This document shows positions 43,116 through 55,420 of a stretch of DNA of 64,000 nucleotides, piece by piece (position 1 is the first letter of the stretch; each line of letters begins with the position of its first letter). This DNA is from Guillardia theta CCMP2712 (taxonomy: Eukaryota; Cryptophyceae; Pyrenomonadales; Geminigeraceae), in the NCBI RefSeq assembly GCF_000315625.1, contig NW_005434661.1:311069-375068 (forward strand). Direction: 5' to 3'. The position numbers and the translations under genes are program-made. The notes below the pieces were generated by a model. It was not told the origin of the DNA, made no database searches, and was given only the letters and a program-made list of their open reading frames with translations.

Positions 43116-44739
43116 ACTCGCATCGGAACAAGCGCAGTGTCCCTTGGTGTGCACTTGACCGTGATGCTGGCCGCTATCAAACTTGGCAAAGGTGCTTCGA
43201 TGCAGTTTGAAGACCAAAGCATATCCTTGGGCAGGAGGACATTGAAGTCGTGAAGATATTTCGGGATCCGACATCTCAGCAGTACAAGGTGACGACAGGT
43301 ATCAATCCAGAGAAAGCAGTAAGCTCATGGCGGGGATATGCCGCCTCGTGCTGTATCTTGCGAAGATGATCGTCACAAAATTGAGTGATGGGCACCCAAC
43401 AAAGGTTGCAATGGATCAAATGACAGCTCCCACGTCAGAAGCAAGTGAACTTCAATATACTCGTTACGGAGTTTCCAGTGTATCGCACTTCGTAATCCAT
43501 CCGTATGTTGGTATAAGAACATTCAATTGTAAATACATCAAATGCAGAATTAATACACAAATACAGAATCAGAGATTCAAACCCCTTCTGAACGAATACC
43601 CTCTTTTGCGACTTGCTAAATCCGAGGGTGGAGATTTCTCATGAATTTCCAGTGTGTTGTAAAAGAAATGAATGGAATCTAGAATGTTTTGTGTGCACTA
43701 TGCAACAAAGTCTCAAATATGTACATTCCTACATTACTACAAAATCATGTATAGTTCAACGGCCAAAATTCGATCGCAAATCGAGCTCTAAAGTTGTCCA
43801 ATGCTTTGTTTTTGTTCCCCTCTCTCCATTAATGCTTCAATGAAGCTCCACCTCGGCCCAATCCTCAACATCAGTTGCTTCTTCACTCTTTTCTCTTGAT
43901 AGCCTGATCACTTCAACAACATCCTATCCTTGGCGAAGGGCTGCCTTCACGCCAACTTCATTTGCCTCTCCAGCATTCCGCATACCTCTTTGTCTTACTT
44001 GCATTCTTGTCTCCTTCCATTCCTTGCCTTCTCCCTCACTTCTCTACTTCGCTTCCTCACCACCCTTATGGATCCCAGAGCGCCTTCATTTTCAACGTTT
44101 ACACCGGCTCGACCACCCCTACATGTATCCCTCTTCAGGTACCCCTGTACTCTATTTTCCCTATCACCCCTCCTATTTCCAGTGAAACTCTATCCTCCTT
44201 TGAGGGGTAGGGCGTAAAGCCGTTTTGACCACGCAGGGGACTTTTGTCCAAACAGGGGTGGTATCCCTAATAAAGACCATAGAACTGAACCGGTACGTGG
44301 ACACCTCTTGATAGAGTACCCCTGAAATTTACTTCATACTGTACCCACCCCATTCGGTGGTCAAACGTGTTTCAGGAAAGGGGGTTGGGGTATGACCCCC
44401 CTACCACATCATGAGCTTGATTGCATGATATTGTCTGGGTGGGGGTGATACCATGAACCACTTCCTGATCCTTCATTCCAGGACCCACCCTTGCAAAGGC
44501 CAAGATCGTAACAATTGTTTTGAAACTACATCTTTATTTTTCAAAATGTAAGAAAAACAAAAAAAAATATTTTCCAATTGTATCTTCCAATTTAGCACCT
44601 ACCCTACAGGATGAGTTCCAGGCATGACCACCCCTCACTCTGGAATCCCCTGCACTGGTACCCACCCCTACCCCCACTGGAGATAATATTAAACGAGATA
44701 AGTTGGGGGTTCGGGGGAAAGGGGGTGGTGCGTGCTACC
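43116..44739. repeat. Non-coding region with AT-rich part and GTACCC element (copy B4)
   Basis: 43280-43900 is AT-rich and shows no supported exon. 44100-44680 carries many GTACCCCT, GTACCCACCCC, GGGGTGG and GGTATGACCCCC words like the block at 32.2-32.8 kb, interrupted by an AT-rich 44510-44600 stretch. The block ends about 60 bp before the methyltransferase start codon. Confidence 0.55.
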
Positions 44740-45764
44740 ATGGGCTACTACTACGACGAAGGCGATGCGTTCAACTTCTACCTGACGATCTGGGGAGGCG
44801 ATCACTGCCATGTCGGCATATACACTGCAGAGGAAGAAGCGCAGGACATGCAGCCTCCTGCAGGAGGAGTCAAGGGCGAGAGCACAGAGTCCGACACCAT
44901 TCTTCTTGCGTCCAACAGATCGCTTGAGAAGATCTTGGAGTTGAGCAAGCCTGCTTTTGAGGGCAGAAGTGAAGGACTTGCCATGGACATGGGGGCAGCG
45001 TACGGAGGATGTGCGAGAGCTCTTTCCAAGAAGTATGGCTGCAAGGTTGTCTGCGTTGAGCTTTCAAAGCGTGAGAACGAAGTCAACATTCAGCGGAACG
45101 TCGAGTTGAAGATGCAGGACAAGATCATTGTGCCTGGAGAGCTGAGCTTTCTTGATACACAGCAGGAGGCAGGAGTCTTTGATTGCTGTGTCTCTGAAGA
45201 CTCGATTCTTCACGCCGGGAAGGCAAGACCAGCCGTGGTGGCGGAGGCTGCCAGGGTTCTTCGCAAGGGAGGCCTGTTCGTCTTCAGCGACATCATGCAG
45301 AAGGACTGCGTTGACACCTCTACGCTGAAGGATGTCTACGATCGCATCGGACTTGAAGACATGGGAAGTCCAGCCAAGTACATTGAGTGGGCTTCCCAGG
45401 CAGGCAAGCTGCTAGCGTCAAGTAGCTCTCGGATCCTGATAGCGATGCAGGCTTCCAATTGAAGAGGTACGAAGACTTCTCGCCCCAGATTGCCGTCCAC
45501 TACGGCAAAATCTTGAAGATGCTCGAGGGACCAACGAGAGAGAAGCTCCGAGGCAAGGTGAGGCGCTTCTTCATCCGCCTGTCTCTCGATCCTTAAGGTT
45601 GCCCAGGTGTCGGACGAGTACATCGTTTCGATGATGAAGGGGTTGCGGGCATGGGTGGCGGCGTCGCACGCTGGAAGCATTGTGAGTCGTTCTCTTGCCA
45701 GGCTCAACCTTCCCGCTGACATGCCGAACAGGTCTGGGGATTCTTCGTGTTCGAGAAGCTCTAA
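44740..45764 (+). CDS. Sarcosine/dimethylglycine N-methyltransferase-like enzyme
   Basis: Exons 44740-45403, 45451-45557, 45607-45681 and 45732-45764 join in phase. The first intron is GC-AG and 47 nt; removing it restores WASQAGFQLKRYEDFS. The start is MGYYYDEGDAFNFYLTIWGG, the family's N-terminal block, in a good ACCATGG-type context. Then come GIYTAEEE, SAM motif I (MDMGAAYGGCARAL), VVCVELSKRENE, FDCCVSEDSILHAG, RVLRKGGLFVFSDIMQKD and the C-terminal VSDEYIVSMMKGLRAWV and VWGFFVFEKL. These match sarcosine/dimethylglycine methyltransferases, which make glycine betaine, an osmolyte, from glycine derivatives with S-adenosylmethionine. No glycine/sarcosine partner enzyme is in the window. No targeting signal is seen, so it is probably cytosolic. 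Confidence 0.85.
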
Positions 45765-46035
45765 ACTCTCTCAAGTCACCTCATTCCACCCTACAGTTTC
45801 ATCAGTGGCATACCTCCATCCTACCAGATGTCGGATATTCGTTAGTTTCGGTCAAGTAAATATAGCAGTCCGCTGCAGGTATCACTGTCTCGCAGGCCAG
45901 AGGGATGCAGGATCATTGCAGACGCTTCAGGCTTCCTTTAATAAAAAGAGTTGTAATGAAAATTCACCGAGACACGAAAGTCGCGGCCTGTCTGAAAGCA
46001 CCGTTGTCACTGCAGAAGGTCGATGTCGTGGATTT

Positions 46036-47671
46036 TCAAGCCATCAAAGAACTTGAAAGCATCCAGTACAGGATCACGTGTCGTAGTAAGTACAGCGCGA
46101 AATCACGAAAGGCGAGCAAACTCAAGTTTCCCTGTGGGCACTGCAAATACTCTCTGGTCGGGATCAGCAGATCGGTGCCTGGCCAGGCGGATAAGACAAC
46201 TTCGTTGGAGCCATAGAGATAGCAATCAAATCTTGAGAGGCAAGATGTCCAAACATCGTGGAAGTCTAAAAACCCAGAGAGTGAAAAAACCATCAAGAAC
46301 AAGGCCGTTCTGATCTTGTTTGCTGGCAACTCGACAGTCCAGGCATCGTGCCACACAGCTTCTGTGAGCAGAGAGAAGTTTTTCGCCATCAGACCATTCA
46401 GCATGTCTGGCATGTGCAACGGACCAAACACAAGAGCGGCGTTAGAGTGCCCACTGCTGTGCACGCGGTCGAGACAGTCGAGAGCAGCTTGATTCCTGCA
46501 ATTGATCATCACTTCATAAACCCCAGTGTCGTGGTTCTGCTGGGAGTTTGCGATGCGTTGGGCGAAGGACAGCTTCCTGGACTCGATGAACTTGCCAGAC
46601 AGAGCAAGTTCCAGCACGTGCGCCAGAGTGCCCAGCGAGAGCGATCCCGAGTTGAGCCAGGTCCAGTCGACGAGCAGCCGGACGAGCTCGGGGCAGGGCA
46701 GCCTGCAGAGGATGACATTTCAGTGACGAGGAGATGGTGACGTCAACGAGTTACAAGAAGGCGGCGAGCCTGAAGAACTCAAGGAATTCGCGCAGAGTCT
46801 CTGATTCGGGTTGGAACTCTTCCTTTCCTCCCTTCACATACCACGAGCTGAGAGCATCGCGGGCCGCATTCTTAGCCGCCTGAACGAAGATTGTGCCCTG
46901 TATCCCTTGAAGAAACCTGCTCTCCAATTCCTGCCCTCCAGTAAGAACAGGGTGGTTTCAGCTAGCAGCAGGATGTCACCTTGAACGTTGCTTTGTGCAG
47001 GATCGACATGGTCTCCTGGTCAAGATCAGCGATGATCCATTTGTCCGAAGTGCGCATGTCAAGCACCTTCACCAGCCAGTGAGGGTCTATCGCACTAGCA
47101 AGGTCTAGCAGAAGAACAACACCTCTAGCTGATGCACAAGGCCAAGGTTGCTAGCCAGCTGCCTCTGAGACGTGTTTGACGACGGCCTCTTGTTGAGCCT
47201 TCGGAAGCCGTCCTGCCCCTCATCACAGTCTTCCTTGCTGGCTACGAGTTCAAGAAGGACCATGTCGAACTTCTGCAGCCTCTCTTGAATGTTCTTGTAG
47301 AAGGAATCATCCGCCATGTGCAGCACAGGCTCCAGCACCACCTTGTTCTTACCATTCTCAGAACTCTCAAGCTCATAGCGAGCACTTTGCAGGACTGCTC
47401 TATGGTTTCCTACAAAGTTCAGTCGCAGAAAGGGAAGCTCAGGTTCTCGAGTAGCAGATGCTACAAGAGGCGAACTTCCAGCCCGACGGTCTATGCCATG
47501 GCGTAGAGGATTCCTGACACTACTGCATGTTCCCCGTCGTCTGGCCCATGTCGTGCTTGTCGTGGGAACCAGAAACGAATCCGTCTCCACAATGATGGAC
47601 AGCAACAAAAGTTGGAAGACCATCCCAACACACCAAGATCGTTTCCCTGCATCCCTGCACATCTTTGCCAT
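46036..47671 (-). CDS. Plastid-targeted TraB-like conserved protein
   Basis: ATG 47671 has an ACCATGG context and gives MAKMCRDAGKRSW, then a hydrophobic stretch (MVFQLLLLSIIVE) and TDSFLVPTTSTTWARRR, i.e. signal peptide, Phe and a basic Ser/Thr-rich transit part. The mature part reads FDMVLLELVASKED, LASNLGLVHQLEVL, WIIADLDQETM, then LSFAQRIANSQQ, VMINCRNQAALDCLDRV, AALVFGPLHMPDMLNGL and TEAVWHDAWTVEL. This resembles TraB-like proteins of plant plastids, where R-N, G-x-x-H-M-P and W-x-T/D-A-W are conserved. A hydrophobic segment near the C-terminus (ALFLMVFSLSGFLDF) may be a membrane span. The biochemical role is unknown. Exon borders after 46330 are uncertain. Confidence 0.65.
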
Positions 47672-47814
47672 GGTCTCGGATCGCCATCCTAACCTCTCCC
47701 TTGCACTTTCTCCCATCCCCCGCCATGGGGTAGAAGGCGCGCAAACGCTGGCGCCATGTAATCGTTCTACAGCAGCTTCGCCTCAGGAAATTTCCAGCGT
47801 GTGAGTTGCATACC

Positions 47815-47960
47815 CTCAGTGACTCGCCCGCCGTCCGACACCGGCGGGCCGGCCCGGACCGGGCCGCCAACCCGGGTTGCCGCGTGCGTCCGGCGTCACA
47901 CCGTCACGGTTGGTCCGGGCGTAGGTCGCTCGAAAACCATGATGAGACTTTTACTGATTT
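47815..47960. repeat. GC-rich dispersed element, copy A3
   Basis: A short island dense in GGGCCGGCCC, CCGGACCGGGCC and CCCGGG words, with an imperfect CCGTCCGAC...GTCCGGCG palindromic layout. It lies between the starts/ends of two minus-strand genes and resembles the 12.2, 26.1, 56.1 and 60.3 kb islands. Confidence 0.5.
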
Positions 47961-47994
47961 GACATACAGGGGAAGGTCAGCGGCTTGTGAGCAA

Positions 47995-50141
47995 TCATCT
48001 CGAAGGCCGGACAACGGAGACGAGCATGTTCTTGATCGTCATATCGTTCCTCATCACCTGAGCTTTCATGTCTGTTATTCTCAGCGTCTCCTCTTGGATC
48101 GACTCTTCTATGCTCTGCGTGCCATAGCATGTCACATTGGGGTCTCCAGGAGCGAGGCAGGAAAGACAAACCTGTAGTTGTGAATATAGCTTTTCAAGCT
48201 CAACTTCGCTCTTCTTCTCCTCTTCATCCAGCAGGATGGTCTGCTTTTCTTTGTCCTTCATCCAGAATTCCATTTCCTTGGTCATGTTGTCCAGGTCCTG
48301 ACACATCAGCCTGTGAGTTGCGAAGTAATCACACGACAGCTTCTACCTCCTGTAGATAATCCATGGAACGTGCAAGGGGATTCGTACTCTGACAGAGGGC
48401 TTGGATCGCCTCCCTTAACTTGTTCATCTCCTCCTGGGAGACAGCTGTGAGCTCAAAGCAAGAGGGAGCGCGCTGCCTATCCTTGCCTGTGTGCGTTTCT
48501 TGTCATTCAGCTTCTCATGCTCTGCAATGGAGACGCTCTCGCTCTTCACAGCAGAATCTCCTGCAATATCCGCCTCGACTGCCAGCATGTTTCGTACAAG
48601 CATTCCATGCTCGTCAGCATGTTTCCCGCTCAACTGATTCGAGGCTGTGCTAGCAGGAGCCATCCCCCCCGCCGATCCAAGAAAGCCGTCATCGTCATCG
48701 TCATCGTTCGCGTCTCCCTCAGCAATCACTTTAGCCGCCTGTCTGTTCTGTTGTTTCGAGTCCGGTCTTGTGTCCTTGACAGTCACATTGGTCTGGACCT
48801 GGCGGAAGTTTCGCAGCAAGTCAGGCTTTCGATCGCTCGCTTCCGATGAATCGTGAAGTTCACCTTTGGTGGTGCACGGAGTGCGGTCCTGGGACGCTCG
48901 AGCCTTCTTGACGAGCCGAGATCTTCGTCCTGATTGAAAGTCAGGCAGTGCCATCGGTGCAACTGCATCCTCACTTGGCTCGCAGGTGCTGCTGCGGCTG
49001 GAGCAGGCTCGGGTTCCTTAGCCTCCTTCGCTTTGGATGGGCGTGTGGATGTTGCCAGCTCGGGCTCGCTGGCTTCCTGCGCTTTCCGCGAGCGCGGCTT
49101 TCTCTGTTGCTGTTCATCGGAAGCAGGAGCAGAGTGTTCGTCCGCAGATGGAGCAGGAGGTTCTTCTACAGGCTTCTGCTTTGGCCTCTCTTGCCTAACA
49201 AGCAGTTCAGCACACGTGCAACGGAGCATATCTCATACGCACTTGGGAGCTTCGCTGGGGGGAGGAGGCTTTTCCTGTGGAGGAGGAGCCTTCTTTTCTT
49301 CCGCCGCTGGCTTCCCACCCCCACCACTCGCTGCCACTGCGAGAGCCTGAAATCTCACAAGTAAGAACTGATCCTCCTCAGTAGCCTCCTCGACCACAAC
49401 AGGTTCGACCTGTAGCAAGGCATTCGTGTTCTCCGGCTCCAGCCCAGCAACGATCTTTAGTGGTCGGACAGTGACGGGCCCCACTGCATCAGAGACGGCT
49501 CCGATGACCTTGTTGAGCCAAGCGACCTGACCTCAAGAAATGATTGACGACAATTTCCTGGCAATGAGAAAGACCTTCGACTCTTTGTCCTTAAAGTTCC
49601 CAGAGTCAAGGTCGAAATCTGTCAGTACATCGGATGAAGGAAATCCGGTGACCTTCGCACAAAAGATCAGTTCTGCTGCATGAATAATCGAGGAAAGAAT
49701 CTTACTCTTTTAACTTCAGTAACGATATCATGCAAGAAGCGAAAAGGAGGCTTCTTCAACAAGTTTTCTGTGAGCTTAGGCTGCAAATTTGCGAAATTCA
49801 AAAACGGATGAAGGAATGCAAAAGTTGTGTGATGCAAGTATGATCTTCAATACGAGCATGATGGCACATCATTTCAATGGTAAAATGAATGCAATAAACA
49901 TGAAACACAACGTATGAGTGATGCCTTTCTTGTCGAGAAGGAGCAAGCAGGGGTGGCGGGAATGCAACCATGGGAGATGTTGGGGCTGGGCATGGTCGAG
50001 AGAGAAACAGAGATCAGGAAGAGAGGGGAGTAGCCGATGGAGACTATGAGCATGAGTATGACAAGCATGTTGTCGGCATGCCTTCTGAATGATGGCGCCC
50101 AGCGTTTTCTGCGTCTCCGCCACAGCCGCGTCCAACTCCAT
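47995..50141 (-). CDS. IFT54: Intraflagellar transport protein IFT54 (TRAF3IP1 homologue)
   Basis: ATG 50141 gives [20 protein letters not shown], which joins over a GC-donor intron of about 300 nt to [18 protein letters not shown]. Then come [30 protein letters not shown] and [20 protein letters not shown]; this is the CH-like N-terminal domain of IFT54. The middle is Ala/Pro/Glu/Lys-rich and disordered. The C-terminal coiled coil has [51 protein letters not shown] and [16 protein letters not shown], ending at 47995. This matches the IFT20-binding coiled coil. IFT54 is an IFT-B subunit needed to build cilia and binds tubulin and motors. The family layout is complete. Confidence 0.9.
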
Positions 50142-50239
50142 TTCGAAACAACTGATATTGACGGTTACAAACCGTTACTCTATGAATGAAGGGAAATGAG
50201 GGGGATGAGTTGCGGCTCATAGGTTTTAGGTCTGCCGGA
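50142..50239. promoter_or_regulatory. Putative shared promoter, IFT54 and hexosaminidase
   Basis: Only about 100 bp separate the divergent start codons at 50141 (minus) and 50240 (plus). Transcripts must start within or across each other's 5' ends. No clear core motif is visible. Confidence 0.3.
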
Positions 50240-53216
50240 ATGCAGGGACTGGTGGCGGCGTCGTGCATGCGTGCGGCGGCGATGCTGATGCTAGTGTGCG
50301 GTATCATGTCGGAGGAGGCAGTCAGGAGCGTTCCCTCCCTCCTCCCCCAGCCACAGAGCATCAAACTCTTCGATGGTCCTCCTCTCAAGGTGACCTGCTG
50401 GCTGGCCCGCTGCCGTGTAGTCTTGTTGATGGAGGTTGCAGGTGGTGGGCTCGACGGTGTGCATCTTTAGGCCGGAGGAGGCGGAGAGCTTGGAGGACAC
50501 GTCTTCTCGCTTCTACAAGAACGTGAAGAGAGCTTCTCCTAGAGACGTCGAGCTGCTCTTTGGTGGTCACGACGTCAAGCATCCTTTGGCGACAGGTTGC
50601 TCGCGGGATGAGGAGGATAAGGTTCGCCCACTTTGATTGCCTGGTAGGAAACATGGACTCCTGACATGTCGCTACAGTTTCTTATCCAGCTGAAGATCTT
50701 GGACGTCCGCAAACGAAAATCCAAAGCTCTTGCCAAACTGCTCCTCTCTCACGAGTCGTACAAGCTGACGGCCCGGAACAACACGGTAGTGATAGCGAGC
50801 TACTACGAGGAAGGCTTGTTCCGAGGGTACCAGACCCTCCTGCAGCTCTTTGAGTCCGCCGGATGGGATGGGAGCTCTAAGAGCTGGATAGGCACCGCGA
50901 TCGATCAACTGGAAATCACAGACTGGCCTTTGTTGGCCAATCGCGGCGTCATGCTCGACATATCCAGGAATCGCGTCCACACGCTTGAGACCTTCATGGG
51001 CATCATCGACATGCTGGCTAGGGTCAAGATCAACCAGCTGCAGTTGTACACAGAGCACACGTTTGCCTTCGAGAACCACAGTCGGGTCTGGAAGGACACA
51101 GGGGCTCTCAACGGCTCCGAGGTCCTTCTCCTTGCCGAGTACGCGCATGAGAGGTACATCAAGTTGGTTCCGAACCAGCAGGTCCTGTCGTCCCTTCGGG
51201 GGATGCATGCATTGCTGACGGTGATTCTGCAACCAGTCGTTCGGGCACATGCAACACTGGTTGAAGCACGATGAGTACAAGCACCTGGCCGAGCACGAGC
51301 CCGGCTCCGACCGGTATGTTGAGTCCTTTGACGCCATGGTGAGTTGAAGTGTCTGACGTCCTCTCCTCAGCCTCTGGACGTTCGAGTTCTGCTGTTCGCT
51401 CTTCTCGGACCGTGAGAAGCTCCCGTACAGTCTGGCGCCAGACGCCAACTCTGTCCAGTTCCTGGACTCTCTTTACGGGGAGCTCTTCAAAGCCTTTCCA
51501 TACTCTGAGTGAGTGTCTTCTTTTTCAGGATTGTCTGTCTTTCTCAATAGTGTCTTTCCTTCCCTAGAGTGTCTTTCTTTCCTAAGATTTCTCGGATTCT
51601 TGCGATTCTGATCTGGACAACACTGCAGGAACATAAACATTGGATTCGATGAGACGTACGACCTTGGCATGGGGAAGAGCAGGCAGGCGGTAGCGCGGCA
51701 GGGGCAGCACCACGTGTACCTGGAGTTTCTCGAAGAGGTCGTTGGTGTGCTGAAGAAGTACAACAAGAGCGCCATGTTCTGGTATGAGATGCTGTGCGAC
51801 ATTTGAAGTTTGGTGTGTTCGAACGTTCTCCTGACCAGGGGGGACATCATTGCCGAGCACTGGCAGGCCTTAAGCAGACTGCCCAACACCTCAATAGTGA
51901 TGGATTGGGGGTAAGACCTGCTCCTCCCCTCTCCCCTCCCAGCCCCTCCCTCAGTCTGCCAGCCCCTCTAGTCTTCTAGAGATACCAATGGACTCACTTC
52001 CTACCCCCAGCTACGAGGCCAGGGCTCCCTTCCGATTCCGGGCCGCTCGGTTCCAGCAGCACGGGGTGAAGTTCTATGTCTGCCCGGGCACAAGCTCATG
52101 GCTAAGGTCCGATCCTACTTCCTCCTCCTTCGACCCGCCCGTGACTTTGTGTGAGCAGCGTCGGGGGGAGGACGGAGAACATGGTTCTGAATGTTCTCAA
52201 CGCGGCCACAGCAGGCTCCATGTACTCTGCCGAGGGCCTTCTCGTGACGGACTGGGGGGACGGAGGGCACATGCAGCCTCTCGCCGTGTCTGTCCCAGGA
52301 TACGGAGCAGCAGCAGAGTTCAGCTGGAACATCAACTTAGAGCGCTCCTTCAGTGCCGAGGGCGTGACGGAGCATCTCGTCGGGAAGGTGAGCAGGTTCG
52401 TCCTCAACGACCGCTCGGGCGTCATCGGGAAGGTCCTGATGCTTCTTGGGAGCCTCTACAAGGTGGTGGGCTCGCAGACCCTGGCCAACCGGAGTGCCTT
52501 GTTTGACATCTTGATCCTCTCCAACGTCAGAACCACGGTGGTCAACCATGTCATCGTCGGGCTGCACATCACAAGGCACGGCCTGCAGCAGGCCCTTCGC
52601 ATGCTCAAGGAGGCCTCGGCGCTGCTCACCGGCGAGCTAGCGAAGTACGACGTGGAGGGAGCAGAGCAGGGGCCCTTGAACATGCACTTGTCGATCAGAG
52701 AGCTCATGTGGGCGGTCAACTTCCTCACGGTAAGTTCTCTCCTCTCACTCTCTCGTCTCGCCCTGCTCGCCCTGAGCTGCTGCTCAGCTCTCGAGTCAAG
52801 TCGGTCTTGAGTGCATCGAACTCGGGGATGCTCGTTGCGATCTCTCGAAAATTCCACGAGCAAGAGGAGAGCAGCTCGGCGTTGAGGCCCAACGCCTCAG
52901 GTGACCTCCGACTCCTCCTCCTTCCTCCCTCCTCCTCGTCCTCTTCCCCTCCTGTGCTTACGAATCGCCTGCTAGGGAGCGGCTGCAGGTCATCTGGCCT
53001 GCGAGGAGCAGGGAAGGAGCTGGGCTCGACGACACTCTCCTGCGCCTGCAGCATGTCGAGGGGGTTCTCAAAACCGGCAAGAGCTCCAGAGTGCGAGGAG
53101 ATGGACAGACGGGAGGGCAGAAAGCTGGACTTTTCTCCTTCCTCAGCCGCTTCATGAGGAAGAGCGACCCTAGGGGAGATGAAGCGCGAGGGGGGGAGAG
53201 GAGCGGCGAGCTCTAG
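50240..53216 (+). CDS. Glycoside hydrolase family 20 beta-N-acetylhexosaminidase-like, secreted
   Basis: From ATG 50240 the N-terminus has a hydrophobic signal segment (MRAAAMLMLVCGIM) and then SLLPQPQSIKLFDG, typical of GH20 N-termini. The catalytic barrel follows: LEITDWPLLANRGVMLDISR, INQLQLYTEHTFAF, NQQSFGHMQHWLKHDEY, INIGFDETYDLGMG (catalytic Asp-Glu; about 51640-51660), AMFWGDIIAEHW, VKFYVCPGTSSW, LNAATAGSMYSAEGLLVTDW and GYGAAAEFSWN. The C-terminal helical part reaches RLQVIWPARSREGAG, and the stop is at 53214-53216. At least ten exons are used. It should cleave terminal GlcNAc or GalNAc in a lysosome-like compartment or outside the cell. The first half around 50400-50660 is less certain. 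Confidence 0.85.
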
Positions 53217-53241
53217 CCCTGGCAGCATGGACCTTTGACCT

Positions 53242-55420
53242 TTAACCTGATTCAGATGTTGATATATGTTCGATGTGCGCCCCCCTGCTCCTGCTCGTTG
53301 CCCAGGAAGGAGAAGAGCTTCTCAAGGGTCTGTCCGAAGATCGAGTCCTCGGGGAACGCGAAGTTGTCCATGAGCCTCGGATTCCCCTGGCTGCTGCCCT
53401 GGTGGCTTGCAGACGCCTGTCCCTCCACCAAGACATGAGCCGCGGGGGAGAAGCAGGGAGAGAGAGAGATGGAGGGGACAGGAAGACAGGAGGAAGGGAG
53501 GGACGGAGCAGGTAGGAGGGGAACAGGGGAGGCAGGCATGCAGAGACCTTCTTTGCTGCCTCTATGCCTTCGGAATCGACCGCTGGCATGATGGAGGTGG
53601 CACTGACGTACGCGGGTCGAACGATCTGATCACGTGCTCATATGTCAATGTCGATTCTTCTCCGCCTCCCGCTCTTCCTCTTCTCTCTCTCCCTCCTCCT
53701 TGTCAACCGCAACAACAACGACAGACATTATCATCATCATCATCATCATCATAAGCAGCAGCAGCAGCCAACATGATCATCGTCATCGTCATCCACAACA
53801 ACTATATCAGCAGCAGCATCGAACACTTTGCTCCTCATCACCTTGGTGTGGGCATCTTGTCGAGGCGTTGTGATCCGTTGCATTGTGATGCTGAGCCGCG
53901 GGGACTGAATGGGACTCGTTCCCATCGCAAACTTGCGCGGAGATGCTGCGACGAGGGCGCCTCCCCGGCTGCAAGCAAAGGACGATCATTCATTGACCGA
54001 GCATAGAACCAGAGAATAACAGGAAGGAGGTACATGGGGGCTAGAGCGACGAAGGAAAGGGTGAGGGCACAGGATTAAATCGTAGGGAGAGAGGGAGAGA
54101 GGGAGAGAGAGGGGGGGGAGGGGGGGGAGGGGGAGAGAGAGAGGAAAAGCTGCAAAGGAGGGAGGGGAAAGCAATTTCACCTTCTTCCGTATCGATCGGA
54201 CAAGCTTCTTGGTGTTCGCACATCATTCTTGACTTCTGATGGAGAGGCGATTCTTTCCAGAGCAAGCTTTGGCACCCCGACGCTCTGCAAGCTCGAAGCA
54301 GGAGGGGGAGGCAGGGGAGCTGGATGCTGCATCCTCCTCGTCAGGACGCAGGACCCGAAGTCGCGGGGATCGTCGAAGGACACAAAGGAGCGAGGAGTGC
54401 TCATAGGCGAAAGATGAACGAGTGCTCCCTGAATACGAGATCAGCCCTAGCGCCTCCTATCGTCTGTCGACACCTCTATCGAGACCTTGCTGGCAGAGCT
54501 GAGGTCCGCCCTCCGTGATCTTGGGCTCGTATTGTACCTGTAAGACAAAGGGGATGCATGCGAGGACCGGGAGGTGCCCGAGACCGAGAATGAGTCGCTG
54601 AGGTCCATAGCTTCTGAGTGGCCTGCAGATGCCCACGTGGTGAGCGGGCTTCAGCAGGAGGAGAGGAGACCGTTCTCCTGGAAGCCATGCATGTGTCCGT
54701 TGGTTGCCTGCTTCAGAATGTCGACAATCTGTCGGCGTAGAGTTTGTCAAATCTTCCAGCGGCATCATGGTCATCGCAAACCTCCAACTTCTGCGGCTCC
54801 GGCCCCCCGGAGGCATACATCGGATGGTGGGAGGTCGAAACTGAGCGGGAGCTTGACCAGCATGTACGATGAGAGGAGAAAAACAGCTCACTTGTATCTT
54901 GCACTGGCTGCCAGTCAGTGTAAGGCGGCAATCGAAGATCCGGGCCCGAAGCATGGTTGTCGTACGGCGCTCCACCATCCTCCACCTGCGATCGCTGAGA
55001 TGTTCAAATGTTGTTGCTGCATTCGTTCCTCACCTCCTGTTGACTGCTGGCCAGTATGGGCCCTGCTACGCTTGACGAATCGACGGGACGAAGCGACGCC
55101 CTCGATGCCACCGCATGATCGGACTTGACAAGGCATCTAGTCAGGCCAAGAGGCAGACGCGGTGAGATGCTCACCACCTTGTTCTCTTCGTGTCGATCTG
55201 AACCCTCATGTGGCTGAGCAAGTTGACGCTTTCTGCGGTTGAATAGGCAACACCTGCAGGACGTTTCTTCACCCTCCTCAGGATCTGAAACTTGTGTCCT
55301 CCTGATGTCGGTGATACCCGCGTCAGGGCTGGTGTGACTGCCTATGGACCTTGAGATGTACTCTTGATGTGCTTCAACTCGCACATCCTCTCCCTGCCCG
55401 CTGTCTGATAGCGCACGCAT
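53242..55420 (-). CDS. Disordered Ser/Arg-rich protein of unknown function
   Basis: A frame starting MRALSDSGQGEDVRVEAHQ (55420) continues through RKRQLAQPHEGSDRHEE, ASLRPVDSSSVAGPIL, VEDGGAPYDNHASGPDL, AMDLSDSFSVSGTSRSS, YNTSPRSRRADLSSAS, MSTPRSFVSFDDPRDFG, PSEVKNDVRTPRSLSDRY, SPIQSPRLSITMQRITTPR and MPAVDSEGIEAAKK to a final exon FAFPEDSIFGQTLEKLFSF ending at 53242. Most parts are Ser, Pro, Arg and Thr-rich with S-P and T-P sites, like a phosphorylated disordered regulator. I recognise no domain. Some small exons are tentative, and two genes could be merged. Confidence 0.45.

Noticed and set aside
42540-43274. Long minus-strand frame opposite rlmH
   Set aside because: It is antisense to a well-supported conserved enzyme and has no domain of its own.
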